This document shows positions 48,591-61,059 of a stretch of DNA of 64,000 bases, in pieces. Numbering within the stretch: the stretch's first letter is position 1; every line of letters begins with the position of its first letter. The DNA is from Mesorhabditis belari (Eukaryota; Nematoda; Chromadorea; Rhabditida; Rhabditidae). The position numbers and the translations under genes are program-made. The DNA is taken from assembly GCA_958450365.1 (NCBI GenBank), contig CAUEEP010000923.1:1691501-1755500 (forward strand). Direction: 5' to 3'. The notes beneath the pieces were generated by a model. The model did no database searches, was not told the origin of the DNA, and saw only the letters and a list, made by a program, of their open reading frames with translations.

Positions 48591-49984
48591 TTTGTTATGG
48601 ATAGATCATGGTAAACAATGAGAGAATCTTTTCAGGCTAAATGATTGAAAAATGATAAAATGATAGGAGTAGACGAAGCAAAATGAATCAGAAAAATGGT
48701 TGAAAAGCAAAGTAAAATGAGAAAATAAACTGACAGGAGTCAATCCGTTGACTTGAGCTCAAATTTCTTGGTGTTGAGCTGTCCAATTTAAATAGTTTTT
48801 TATACCAATCGATAGAGAAAGTCTTTGCGCATCTAATGATATCAAGAACATTTAAATTGAACGGCTAAACACCAAGAAATTTGAGTTCAAAGTTAGATTA
48901 CCAATCGTAAAAGGGCCGGACGTGGATCAAATGTCCGATAGTCTGACTGCTGGCGGGCACAGAGCCTCCCCTGAACTAGTAAAGCCAGGTCAGACAAGCC
49001 CAAAATCAAGCCAGACAAGTCCAAAATCAAGCCATACAAGCCCAAAATCAGGTCAGACTTCTAGTCCAAGCTCTGAGAAGTCTGGCTTGAAAAATTGCAA
49101 AATAAAGAAAAACCTAGCACCAGACAAAGTCAGCTAACTGAATATTTCCCAGCTAGAAAGTTTCTAAAGCGCTCAAGGCAGTGTTGAAAACGAAAACAAA
49201 TCACAGCCAAGTCCAAAGTCTTCAGCGATAACTTGACGCTTTGAAGGCAATAAAATCGAAAATGCTTTCAACTCAAGAGTAAACACAAAAATTGATGACC
49301 TATTAAAAAAGCGATTTCATTGGATGCAAAGGGTGGAAGCAAAAAAAGATGAAAGCTTATGACCCGAAATGGAATGCATTACCGTAGCACATAAGCTCCT
49401 TAATTGAATATCTTTTCAGTCAAAAGGGGTGGTCATTTTTCATTTTTCACCGCTTTGGCTTAAGAAGGGTTCCGAAATTCTTCTCCAGATTTCGCAAAAA
49501 AAAGTATATTTACGTGCCGAGACGCATAGAAGCCAAAGAATTATCACTTTTTTTCAAGAATTCGCAGAGATTTCTGGGGTCAAATTCCTTTTGTCTTTTG
49601 CTCTTTGTCCCTGGGCGGTTTGAATTGAGAAATTTGTGAAATCACAGGCAAAAAAATAAAATTAACATTTAAACAAACGGCTCGATCTAAACAAACGGTG
49701 AAAACAAACGGACTAGGTTTGAGCAACCGGTGATGTTCCAGCTGGATCTTAACTTTATTCTTTCCTTATTTCTTTATTACTAATACGTGTATGAATGTAT
49801 TTATTACTAATAAATGTGGTTCTGATTTTCATGTAGAGGGGAAGCCCACGGTTCTTGGTTAAGGGTTTGATCTTGGTTTCACCTGGAAGTTCAGATGAAC
49901 CAAGGAAAAGTCGCATCAATTCTGATTTTACAATTGTTATGTTAAAGTCAAAAAGTTTACCCAAAGCTGAGCAATAAATCGAGC

Positions 49985-50350
49985 AGAACTTGATTGAAGA
50001 ATTGAAGAATTGAAGGATTGAAGGATTGAACAATTGAAGGATTTAACGATTTAACGGTTGAACGATTGAACGATTGAACGATTCAACGATTGAACGATTG
50101 AACGATTGAGCAATTGAAGGATTGAACGATTGAACGATTGAAGGATTGAAGGATTGAAGGATTGAACGATTGAAAGATTGAAGGATTAAACGATTGAGCA
50201 ATTGAACGATTGAGCAATTGAAGGATTGAAGGATTGAAGGATTGAACGATTGAAGGATTGAACGATTGGAGGATTGAAGGATTGAAGGATTGAACGATTG
50301 AAGGATTGAACGATTGAAGGATTGAACGATTGAGCAATTGAAGGATTGAA
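49985..50350. repeat. 10-bp satellite gattgaacgattgaagg
   Basis: About 36 copies of a 10-bp unit (gattgaacga, gattgaagga, gattgagcaa). The minus-strand FNPSILQS-type ORFs are artefacts. 50351-51120 contains nothing recognised. Confidence 0.95.
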
Positions 50351-51127
50351 AACGATTGAAAAGTTTAGCAAACAAAAACACTTGAATGTGACAAACAACC
50401 GCCAAAAAGTTGATTTGAGAGTGGTTGAAGTCGAAAAAATGGAAAATAAGAATGTTGACGATTGAAATGAAAGCCGCTAATCACACATGGAAAAGACAAT
50501 GTTTTGTGGGTGATAAGAGAGGAAAATTGAGGGAAAATTGGGGAAAAGACATGTGAGAAAGCCAAAAGACATATATAAGAATGACTGGTGTCACTGATTT
50601 ACTCATTTCCGTTGTATGACGTCATTTCGAAATGGATAAGTCTAAAGATTGGTCTTAAATGGAGGAAAAGACTAAGAAGCGCCGCGTTGATGGGGTTTTC
50701 GATCTTTAAATGACATGGATAAAGTTCTCGTTTGAAGTAGACTGTTTTCTCGAGTGAAATATGTTTTCTAAAAAGTTCATTTGCTACCATACTTCAGCTG
50801 TTTCTTAATAAATAGGCTATGTTTTGAAACTGCTTAAAAAAGATTAAATTTCATTTCATAGATTAGATATTCTTCTTGAATTAGATGTAAAATCCATCAA
50901 GCTACCGTACTTCAATCGTTTCTAATAACTAAAAAGGAAAACCCTATTTAGAATCGACGTGATCACTTGTAATTGTACAACTGTTTGTACATGACGATGC
51001 CTATTTGCGCGTTTGCAATTATGAGCATAAAGTACCCACTGCTTGTTGATCGAGTTTTAGAAAGCGCAGAAAAAAAGCACAAGCAGAAAGCAGGGCATAA
51101 TATTCTAAAGTCAAAACAAATTAATTT

Positions 51128-51246
51128 CACATCAAAGCATGGGATACCCTCGATGATGCCTATTTGCTCGCCACGGTCAACGCGTTTCCCAAACGTTTGC
51201 AGGCCTGTCTGAATGCCGATGGAGGTAAATTTGAATTTCATTGTTA
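51128..51246 (+). pseudogene. Tc1/IS630-type transposase C-terminal relic
   Basis: The plus frame reads FHIKAWDTLDDAYLLATVNA, then FPKRLQACLNADGGKFEFHC and a stop. This fits the C-terminal end of Tc1-superfamily transposases (W..LD..Y, PKRL.A.I...GG.FE). Nothing of the catalytic core is left. The flanks share tgtaattgtacaactg at 50969 and 51378, possibly remnants of element ends. Confidence 0.6.
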
Positions 51247-52037
51247 ATTTGCTACTGTTATATGTTGAATAAAGATTTTAAAGTTAACTTTTCGAGATGG
51301 GTTGCATTTTGAGATGGGATTTGGTTAAAAGCCAAGCCTTTTGTGTGTTGCGGTAATTCTTGGTCATCCTGTACTTTTGTAATTGTACAACTGATGTTTA
51401 TTTAGTAACTTACTATTATGTTATCAATGTTTAAAGGTACTTTTTATAGTTTCCACTAGAAATCCAGTGGATTTTGCCATGCAATTTCTAAACCACTTCA
51501 GCTTTTTTTTTGCAATTAGTCTCCCTTTCATTCCGAAATTTATCGAAGGCGCCAAAAAAAAAAGTGAAATAAAGAAAAGAAACGATCGTAAAAAGGTGTC
51601 ACTGATTTGAGAAGAGACTCATAAATTCCTCAAATTCCATAGCAAAAACGAATTAAAGATTATGGATGGGTTTGAAGGGAAAAGAAAAGAAAAGATTGAT
51701 AAGCATTGAAAAATTGGGAAGGGATTTGAGCATTACGTTTTTTTAAAAGTCTTTCTACATTTTATGAGAGAAATCAAAAGTGTTATGAGTTTGAAAAGAG
51801 TTAAGTTCACATTTTAAAATTTAATTTTGTACTTATCTTTCCTAAAAAGATGCGCTCTACCTACCGTAATTAGGCTCGATTTCTTAAAGTGAAAGCCAGT
51901 GTTGAGCTTTTGATAACCTTATTAGATTAACTGTAAATAAACAGCTGTCAACAGGACGCAAAGATTGCTGATTTTGATTCTGTTTGTTTGTTGACAGAAA
52001 ACAAAGATTTTATAAGCCAATTTAGGTACAGGTTAGA

Positions 52038-52225
52038 CTTGTGTTTCGGTTGAACCGGAAACGTTCTTTTTCGGTTCGGTTTCGGTTTCGGTTTCGGTTA
52101 ACCGAACCGAACCGAAAAACTCATCTTTTCGGTTGAACCGAACCGAACCGAAAGATTTCGGTTGACTTCGGTTGAACCGAAACCGAAACCGAACCGAAAA
52201 GAGCCAACCGAAACACAAGTCGAGT
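52038..52225. repeat. palindromic cggtt/aaccg satellite
   Basis: Dense cggttcggtttcggtttcgg and aaccgaaccgaaccgaaa arrays. The outer ends cttgtgtttcggttgaaccg and its complement are inverted. It is either an inverted-repeat element built of a 6-bp satellite or a simple repeat with symmetric ends. 52226-53260 holds no supported gene. Confidence 0.85.
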
Positions 52226-53264
52226 ACAGGTCTGGTTCTTGGCTGATTTAGCGCTTAGAGTCAGATCAGAACAGGTCAAAGACCTAGCTCTTGGCTGACT
52301 CAGGTACTTTTATGGGTCAGACAAGAAAGGACTTAGGATCAAACTCAATACTGTTTCCCGGCTGACCAAGTCACTTTTTGTGGGGCACACCAAGTTTATA
52401 GCTAGCTGAGGAGGCAAGTCCAACCAACTCAGGAGGCAAGTCCAACCAACTCAGGAGACAAGCAAGACCAGGGTCGAGGCTTGTTTTTAACTTAATTAAC
52501 AAACACAGTGCTAAACAAAAACTGCTTTGAAGTGGGCAACCATTGTTGGCTGGTAATTGTGAATAATTGTTGTTGGCTAGCAATAATCTCATTTCAACTT
52601 GAGCGCTTTAAAAGTCATTAGAATGGAAAATTAATTGAAAAAAAGGTGGGTGACAAAATGAAATAGAAACCTTGTGCTTTTATGTGGATAAATGATGTGG
52701 AGGGGTCAATTTTGATGAAGTGATGAAAATGGGAATGGAATGGAATAGAATTGGAATGGAATGGCATGGAATGGGAAATGAGAAGAAGCCTCTGCATCAA
52801 ATTTTCCTCTCCAAAACCACCATTGGTCAAAAAACGAAAGAAAACTGAGAAGTTCAGTGTTTTTTTTTTTGTGGTTGAAGGGGTGATTCTTTTCACTTTC
52901 CCTCACTTCACTGACACTTTTTGAATGTGAGAAAGAAGACGTCAGAATTTCTCTCTTTTTTTTCCAAAAACTTCAACGAATGGACTCGTGTTTAGAGAAC
53001 AAAACGAACAAGAACAACGAATTGTTGACCAATTTTTAACATAAACATTTTTAAACTTTAAAAAAAACTATTTAAAATAGTAAAATTTGAGTTTCGAGCT
53101 TAAAGAATTTTTGAAGGGTTCACAAATATTTGAATTTTTTTTTAATGAATTCAGAAATTCACAAATCGGATTTGATTGGAATTAGATTACATTTTGTAAT
53201 CTGGAAAAAATTGAAATGTTACACCAACGCCGCCTTATCATCGATTTAGTGGAATTCTTTAAAA

Positions 53265-53375
53265 TTGTTAAAGGCATTCATTCATGTTAAAGCCATTCAT
53301 TCATGTTAAACGCATTCATTCATGTTAAAGCCATTCATTCAAGTTAAAGGCATTCATTCATGTTAAAGGCATTCA
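53265..53375. repeat. 19-bp repeat gttaaagccattcattcat
   Basis: Five to six copies, just left of the duplicated melted segment. Confidence 0.9.
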
Positions 53376-53488
53376 CCCCCTTTTTTCTGGTCTATTTCTG
53401 GTCTATTTCTGGTCTCTTTGAATTCGGCTCTCTACGGAGCGCCTCCAGAAGGGCGCCTTTTCTTATACGCCAACCCTCCGTTTCCTCT

Positions 53489-54405
53489 AAAAGTTGGATA
53501 CGATAGTTTTCTATAATAGGTTTCTTTTAGAAAACGAAGTGGAAGTACTTGAGTGGAAAATGTTCTACCTGTAATTGTCGTTGTTGAAGCACCCGTTATG
53601 CATGTACCTAATACATCATGCAGAAAATCCTACAATTGCCAGCTAAATCAAGCCTGCCTACATTATCTACAAAGTATAAAGTCTACAGTAAGTCTACAGT
53701 AAGTCTACAGTAAGTCATAATAAATCTACAGTATACATTCAACTAATACATTCAATAGGAAATCGATTGGCTTTTCTAAAACTCACCAAATCTGAGATCA
53801 CATCGTAGTCGGAGATGGCGAAAAGTTGCGAGGCGGTCTGAAAAAAATAGTTTTTTTAAACTTTTAATGCAAACTTCTTGTGTCTTGGCTAATCCATTTT
53901 CGAAAAAGAATCTATTTTTGAGAAACTATCGTAATCCAATCGTCACTATCGTCCAATACCGCTTTACATTCAATCAGCCAAATTTCTTATCATAAAACTC
54001 ATCGAATTAAGTCAAAATCTAAACTACCAGTTGGATACGATAGTTTTCTATAATAGGTTTCTTTTAGAAGGCGAAGTGAAAGTACTTGGGTGGAAGTACT
54101 TGAGTGGAAAATGTTCTACCTGTAATTGTCGTTGTTGAAGCACCCGTTCGATGACGGCATGCATTCGGGGGTAAGCAAAAGAATACGGAAAAAAAAGCAG
54201 ACCCCGAAGAAAATTTGGCCTGGAATTAGTTTTATTTTTAAAATATTATATAAAATAGATATTTTTAAAGAAAATGAAATGAAAAATTAGAGAACTGAGG
54301 AGATTTATGCGACATTTTCCATCGGTTCATCGTTTTTTTCTCTCAAATCGACTTCATTATTTGAGTCATAGTATCAAGAAAAAAGAAAAATCATCAAAAT
54401 AAAAA
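53489..54405 (-). pseudogene. duplicated, circularly permuted copy of melted exons 1-2
   Basis: 53489-53597 matches 27790-27897 (truncated exon 1 plus intron 1). 53598-54405 matches 27360-28125 (exon 2, intron 1, full exon 1 and upstream). Exon 2 copy 53787-53837 is identical, and exon 1 copy 54120-54164 differs by one silent base. The order is permuted relative to the source. Flanks carry near-identical atacgccaacc-tccgtttcctct sequences at about 53463-53488 and 54413-54438. Without the other 26 exons it cannot encode Melted. Confidence 0.9.
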
Positions 54406-54916
54406 AGCCTCTCATACGCCAACCTTCCGTTTCCTCTCTAAAAGCCCCCACAGTTTCTTTTTTAACCGAGCTATTAAATTCTGGAACATTTTACCCCCTC
54501 ATGTTCGTGATATCCCACCTTAGCTAGATTTAAAGCCGCAATTTCGGCAATTGATTTGACTACTCTGTGATTCTTTCTTGAGGTATCTATTTATCTTTTG
54601 GGTGTGTTTTGAGTGCTGTCCCGGGTAATTATTGTGATTTTGTTTTGTCGATATTCAGCTGAATAAAGCATATATATAAACCTGTTTTGAGTAATCTGTA
54701 ATCTGTTTTTGTCAACAATTTTTGAGTAAAAATACACACAAATACAGAAAGAGAAATATGAAGAAAAAAGTTGAGCTGCAAAGTTGAGCTGAAATTTAGA
54801 CATAGACAAAGATAGACATAGACAAAGCTAGACATAGACAAAGCTAGACAAAGTCAAAGCTAGATATAGACAAAGATAGACATAGACAAAGATAGACATA
54901 GACAAAGATAGACATA

Positions 54917-56518
54917 CAGTGCTCCAACTAATTATAGAGCCACTTACATTTTTTAAAACTCAGTAGCGACTTTGAAGAGAAATCAATTAAATTCAACTTT
55001 GGTCAGTAGAGAATTTTTGTACTGATCTTTTCTATTCATTTTTATTTAGAAGTTGCTAACCGTCGTGACGCTTTATCTTTAAATTCAAAAAAATGACACT
55101 TTTCCGCTCCAACTAATTATAGAGCCACTCTGATTTTTGTTTGTAATTGTTTTTTTTTCATTTCCATTTATTTATAATTCGATTGACTTTACTTTATTAA
55201 GTTATTTTTAGTTATGGCAAGGGGGAAAACGCTTTCCGACTTCGAGAAAGGACAGATCGAAGCATATAACCACGCTGGAAGGAGTAATCGAGAAATTGCT
55301 CGACTTTTGGGTAGAAGTCATCACCTCGTTGATAGTTACCTTACTGATCCAGCCATATATGGCACTAGAAAATCAACAGGACGAATTCCGCAAGTATCAG
55401 ACCAAGATAAAAGGCGAATTTGGCGAGCGGCTTACAACAGCACAATTACATGTCGCCAAATCAAACGAGAATTGGGATTGACAATTTCAATCGAATGGAT
55501 TCGAAGACTTATCCACGCAAATCCATTCATCAGGCGTAGGAAAATGAGGCGTGCTCCAACGATAACCGCTCAAAATAAAGAAAAACGTTTGAAATTTTGT
55601 CAAAGAAACATGCGTCAGGATTGGTCTAAGGTTAGCAAAAGCCCCAAGTTGAATTTTTCTTACGTTTCATAGTTTAGGTAATCTGGAGCGATGAAAAAAA
55701 TTCAATCTTGATGGTTGCGATGGTTCCAAAGCATATTGGCACGATATCCGAAAAGAACCAAAGCTTTTTTCACGACGAAATTTTGGCGGTGGAGGCGTAA
55801 TGGTCTGGGGGTGCTTCACATCAACTGGAAGGATCAAATTAGCGTTTGTCCCAAAGAAAATCAATTCCGAAAGGTATCAGTGGATACTCCGACGATGTCT
55901 GTTGCCATTTTATCGCAAGAATTCCACTCAAAATTTTATTTACATGCAGGATAATGCGCCAATTCACGTTAGTGAAAGTACTCGAGGCTGGTTCCGGAGG
56001 CGCCAAATTCAACTTCTTGATTGGCCGCCAAATTCGCCCGATCTAAATCCGATGGAGAACATTTGGGGAATACTAGCACGTCGAATTTACGAAAATAACA
56101 GACGATACGCAGGTCTTGAAGAATTGAAAAGGGTGATTATAAATACTTGGCATACGATCGATCAAAAAATCATCGAGAACCTCATTTCAAGCATGCATAC
56201 TCGAATTTTCCGGATTATAAAACTTAATGGTGAGGCTATTGATTATTGATTTGTCATTTAACCTGTTTACTTGTTATCCTTATAAACATTTCTTGATATT
56301 TTTGGAGTGGCTCTATAATTAGTTGGAGCGGAAAAGTGTCATTTTTTTGAATTTAAAGATAAAGCGTCACGACGGTTAGCAACTTCTAAATAAAAATGAA
56401 TAGAAAAGATCAGTACAAAAATTCTCTACTGACCAAAGTTGAATTTAATTGATTTCTCTTCAAAGTCGCTACTGAGTTTTAAAAAATGTAAGTGGCTCTA
56501 TAATTGGTTGGAGCACTG
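54917..56518 (+). mobile_element. Tc3-like transposon, about 1.6 kb
   Basis: Flanked by TA on both sides (54915-54916 and 56519-56520). The termini are long inverted repeats of about 210 bp. The block ctccaactaattatagagcc occurs at the outer and again at the inner end of each, like the doubled transposase-binding sites of Tc3. The near-identical arms imply recent activity. Confidence 0.95.
55214..56249 (+). pseudogene. Tc3-type transposase with one-base frame break
   Basis: Exon 1 (55214 to about 55630) starts MARGKTLSDFEKGQIEAYNH. It has a bipartite helix-turn-helix DNA-binding region and ends MRQDWSK before a GTTAGC donor; the acceptor tttag is at 55672-55676. The second exon has all catalytic blocks: IWSDEK (first Asp), MQDNAPIHVS (second Asp) and DWPPNSPDLNPMENIWG (Glu, DD34E), ending GEAIDY. 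Between SDEK and the NLDG-type block the run of seven A leaves the frame one base off, so the chain is broken at about 55697. The length matches Tc3 transposases (about 330 aa). A homopolymer read error would equally explain the break, and the element might be intact in reality. Confidence 0.9.
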
Positions 56519-57094
56519 TAGACAAAGATAGACATAGACAAAGCTAGACATAGACAAAGCTAGACAAAGTCAAAGCTAGACATAGACAAAGCTAGACATA
56601 GACAAATTTAGAAACGCCAAATTTCGAACTCAAAGATTACCCGAATCTCCTCTTTGAAAGCTTGAAAAATGCTTTTTTCAAGTTCGCAACGCAAAGATAA
56701 AAGCTCTGTCAAAGCTTTCATTTTTCATCGCAAAAAATGATTTCATCACAAAAACTTCGTTATCTTTATTCCTTATTCTCATTTGAAAATGTTTGTTTTG
56801 TTTGACGAAAGAAATGACACGTGAGTTTCTTTGTCTTTGACAAAAAAAGAGAAATTTTATGTTAAAAACTATTTAAAATAGTATTGCAAATGTAAAAAAA
56901 TACTATAAGTTATTAAAAATTAACATAAAAGTTCATAAAAGTTTAAGAAAATAAAAAGCTTCCCACAAAAAAGAGAACTTTGCTCATTTTTTGTTTAAAA
57001 TTAGCCAAATTTGAGTTCATCTTTTGGCTTCAAAAACCTTTGAAAACAATTTTTTTTAGATAAATCTTAGATTTTGGATAATGAATTATATATG

Positions 57095-57603
57095 TTGTGT
57101 CCGATTTAGATTTCCGTCCGATTTAGATTCAATCTAAATCGGACGTCCGATTTAGATTGAACTTATCGCGGACGTCCGATTTAGATTACAGTCTATATCG
57201 GACGTCCTATTTAGATTCAATCTAAATCTTATATAGATTGAACAATAATACGTCTTATATAGATGTGTTTGATAGCTTGTCTAAAAACGTTCACAGACAA
57301 CCGAGAACACATATTAAGCACGTTTATTATTGTTCGATCTGTATCGGACGTCCGATATAGACTGTAATCAATAAAAGACCTTTGAAAAATGCAGAAAACT
57401 ACAGAAAACGCTTAAGAACATATACTAAACATGTTTATATTATTGTTCAATCTATATAAGACGTCCGATTTAGATTGAGTCTAAATCGGACGTCCGATAT
57501 AGACTGTAATCTAAATCGGACGTCCGCGATAAGTTCAATCTAAATCGGAGCCCGCGTTTGTATTGAATCTAAATCGGACGGAAATCTAAATCGGACACAA
57601 CAT
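57095..57603. mobile_element. nested palindromic element (cgtccgatttagatt)
   Basis: Ends tgttgtgtccgatttagatt and aatctaaatcggacacaaca are inverted. The interior is made of alternating gtccgatttagattcaatct modules that can pair many ways. It is followed by an (AT)n tract at 57603-57625. 56611-57094 is AT-rich with no feature. Confidence 0.8.
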
Positions 57604-57627
57604 ATATATATATATATATATATATCG

Positions 57628-58103
57628 TAGCTGTTTACGAAATTCAGCCGTTAACGAATTATTCGTTAATGGCTAGCCGATTACGAATGAATTTTTTCGC
57701 TAACCGTGTACAATTTGTAATCGGCTTCTGCGAACATGGCTCGTTTCAAATGAGTTTTTGATTTTAAACTATTTATGCAAAACGCAAATCAGCAAACTAA
57801 TCACAAAAAGTGGAATAAAATTTACAACATTTAACATGTATAACATAATAACGTTTATAACAAACAAAATATCAACTAAAATGCATGCGGAACCAATTGA
57901 AGATCAATTAAGTCGACTTGGCAGCGTTCATTTTGCTCCTTCGTTATGATCGGCTTCACAACAACTCCTTTTTTTGGCGTCCCCTTCTTTAATTCGGCTA
58001 GCCGGCTAAATGGCCAGCGAAAAATCTCATTTTTTCTAGCGTTAACGGCTAGCCGTTAACGAATGATTCGTTAGCGGCTGGATTTCGTAAACAGCTACGA
58101 CCT
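57628..58103. mobile_element. inverted-repeat element (tcgtagctgtttacgaaatt)
   Basis: Left end tcgtagctgtttacgaaatt and right end atttcgtaaacagctacga are inverted. Subterminal gttaacgaattattcgttaa-like sequences are also palindromic. A lone related end (cttcgtaaacggctacgac) is at 58268-58287. 58290-58728 shows no gene. Confidence 0.75.
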
Positions 58104-58728
58104 ATATAATAATTATTATTATCTCTATCTTTATCTAAAAATCTTAGACGGAATTAGCCCTCACCACGGAAACTGTTTGGACAATTGGTCCAAACACGCT
58201 GAACGGCTAGCCTAAGCCTTCTCACTAAGTCCAAGCCTGAGCCTAAGCCTGAGCCTGAGCCAGCTAAACTTCGTAAACGGCTACGACATATATATAGATA
58301 CTTTATTCAGGACCTGAGATAAAGTGCGCTAGATTTAAGATTAAAACACATGAATTCACATAACATGAAAAGGGCCGATAAAAAGCAACATGATATAATC
58401 TATGTAATATATGGGTAGCACAGACAAGAATCCGCTAGAGCTTCAAGATCATCTACAGATAATTTAAAGGTTTCAAGACTATTGGACTCTCTCAAAACTC
58501 TGGGGAATCGATTCAATAATGAAGAATTTTCTATTTATGTTATTTTAAAAAAAAAAAAAAACTATTAAAATTGATTTTTAGAAAGCTAGGCTTAAAAGCT
58601 ATTTTTGAATACTAAGTTACTGGAAAAAGTTGTGAAAAACGATGATAAATAAATTTTGTAAAGGTTAGATTCTTTCAAAAAATGATTAAAAATTAAACCT
58701 AATATCCAAATCTAATCATCTTTTTTTC

Positions 58729-60673
58729 TTATCCAATTGGATAATAAATCCCATTCGAGTAATAGTAATTGTTGAGGGGATTGTAGTAACGATTTCGGTA
58801 TCGATTCGTCCCGTAGTTCGAGTTGTAGAAACGATTTCTGAAAATGAAAAGAAATGATGACTTTTCTGATGAGTATTTGATTTTTTAGCTTTTATTTTAA
58901 TTGAGAGTATGCCAGATTGCTGTGATTTCTGATTTAACAGACTTTTGAGTTATCCTTTGAGCTAATCTAGGGTGAATGCACATGAAATGTCACTTTACTT
59001 TCAAGAAGCGCTTTTTAATTGAATTTAATTGGGAACACAAATAAATGGAAATTTTCAGAATTATTATTCATATCATAGATGATTTTTCAAATGCTATTCA
59101 ACATAATAGTTATGAGAAAGTCTAAAAACGAAAATCCCTATTGATTGTGCTTGTGTGACTTGCTCGATGTTTGGGAAAAACAAAGCAGACGATTGCCAAT
59201 TGTGAAAATCCTCGCCTTTAGCACTTGTCGATAGATTTTCGAAGCGAAAATCGTGATCGAACTTGTGAAAATCGAGAGCTGAGAGCGAATCGAATTGGTG
59301 AAAAGCGAGCGAAAACCACGTAAATTGTTTTGAAGACTTTACTCAGAAACTCAAAATTAGCAATTCCATAGAACTTCAAATCTCCAAGACTCGAGAGCCT
59401 CTGACTGATTTAATAGTAAATCCTAGGGGCTTCAAAGATAAGAAAAGCCTATCTTTTCTCTACAAAACACCTTTTACGCCAAACGGGAAAGCTTTTGTTT
59501 TCACACTTTTTTAAAATCATCGAACTTAAGCAGTCGAAAATGGGCTGATGAGGAGTTGATCATTTAAAGATTTCCATCAAACAAACCTACTTTAATGTTC
59601 AAATAAAAAACGTAGAGAATGTTTAATTACGTTTGCACTCAAATTTTCAAATCAATCTATCCAGTCTGAATGATGTTTTGTCGATTTTAAACAAAATATT
59701 GGTTTTCTCGCGTATGTTCCTTTTTATTATGGTTTCCCGACGAATCTGTAGAAGAAGACGTAAAAGGCTTTTACATAAAACTGCTATAGCACTCCGAGCT
59801 CGCAACAAGGATAAGAAAAAGCTAACTATTTAAAAATACCTGCCATAGGATGTGCATTGACTCTATAGCTATCATGCGATCGTCGAGTAAGACTTACCGC
59901 CGAGTCCCATAGTAGTTCCCATAATTATATCGTCGCGCATTTCGCCTCACTCGATTCTCACTAAATTGAAAGCTTTACTTAATGATTTTGCACAGAATAC
60001 ACGCATTGTCAATAGTACTCGTAATGAATAATACTCGTAATCAATAGACTCGTAGTCAATAGTACTCGTAGTCAATAGTACTCGTAATCAATAGACTCGT
60101 AGTCAATAGTACTCGTAATCAATAGTACTCGTAGTCAATAGTACTCGTAATCAATAGACTCGTAGTCAATAGTATCTCATTGTAGCCGTACTGAAAATCG
60201 TTTCCTAACTTGTCAACTTCCCTAAACTACTGTTGTCTTGTTTTTAGCTTTCATTAAACATTTTCAAGATCTTAAATCTTTTCGCCTAAATACTTTTTCT
60301 TCTTCTCTACTATATTTACGTATTTTAAATGCAATTAATTAAGATTTACAATTTCTTTACGTCACTGAATGACAAGTGACAATCACTTTAATGAATGACA
60401 AGTGACAATCACTTTAATGAATGACAAGTGACAATCACTTTAATGAATGACAATCAATGACAAGTAATATCACTTTAAATCATGTTCCATTTTGAAAAAA
60501 ACATTTTTATAACTGAAAAATTCATAGAAAAAAAAACCCCACAATGCTTCATCATCACTCCACTCATTTGCCTCAAAGGAATCCATTTCATCAACCTCAT
60601 CAACTTGTCCAAAAGTCGTTAACACTTGTAAACATATCAGAAATATCAACACAAGTATACTGTAGATGTTCAT
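58729..60673 (-). CDS. secreted Tyr/Asn/Arg-rich cationic peptide precursor
   Basis: Three exons in phase: 60543-60673, 59898-59960, 58729-58837; 100 aa. The signal peptide is MNIYSILVLIFLICLQVLTT (cleavage probably after FGQ). It is followed by a strongly acidic stretch VDEVDEMDSFEANEWSDDEA. Exons 2-3 then encode a basic, Tyr- and Asn-rich part: RVRRNARRYNYGNYYGTRRN, then FYNSNYGTNRYRNRYY, ending NGIYYPIG. Layout and charge resemble precursors of cationic antimicrobial or neuropeptide-like peptides, where an acidic pro-part masks a basic mature peptide. RR and RRNARR offer processing sites. There are no cysteines. The family is not recognised and function is inferred only from composition. 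Intron 1 holds a tandem repeat (60010-60178) and a 26-bp repeat (60365-60475). An inverted relic of exon 2 lies at 61112. Confidence 0.7.
60008..60178. repeat. tandem repeat aatagtactcgtagtc
   Basis: About ten copies of a 13-16 bp unit in intron 1 of the peptide gene. Confidence 0.9.
60365..60475. repeat. 26-bp repeat aatgaatgacaagtgacaat
   Basis: Four copies ending 68 bp before the exon 1 donor of the peptide gene. Confidence 0.9.
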
Positions 60674-61059
60674 TTTTTTTCGATTTCCAAGAAATTTGAG
60701 GCTTTTGTAGTGATACTCGGCACTCAAAGGAGTCAAAAAATGACATCAAATGAACTCAGAAAAGTCCATTTTTGTTTACCTTGTGTTGAAAAAAAGCTTT
60801 CAACACCCTGGAAAGCTCTTTTTCTATTTGTTGACCCAGTTTTACGTAAAAAAAAAACTAAAAAACTACTGTTTGGTCTTGTGAAATGCGATTTTATTGC
60901 CGATTTTCTTTTCTTCACGTTTACAAAAAAAAAATTGTTTCCGTGATTTCTCACTGATTTCAAAACTTTTCATGAACCCCGGATTCTGATGAGAAATTTT
61001 TTGAGGAATTTCTTTACGAACACACCGATTTCAATAGCATTCTGATCTGCTCACAATGC

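Larger units (their letters stand above)
54790..56610. repeat. gacatagacaaagatagac satellite split by a transposon
   Basis: Copies of a unit of about 14-28 bp (gacatagacaaag, ctagacatagacaa) at 54790-54916 and again at 56519-56610. The array was one block before the Tc3-like insertion. Confidence 0.9.

Noticed and set aside
48922..49137. 71-residue ORF with QTSPKSS repeats (+)
   Set aside because: Short tandem repeats explain it; the related ccagacaagtcc-type sequence elsewhere is non-coding.
50043..50405. 120-residue FNPSILQS-type repeat ORF (-)
   Set aside because: It is the 10-bp satellite read in frame, with no start context, splice sites or family.
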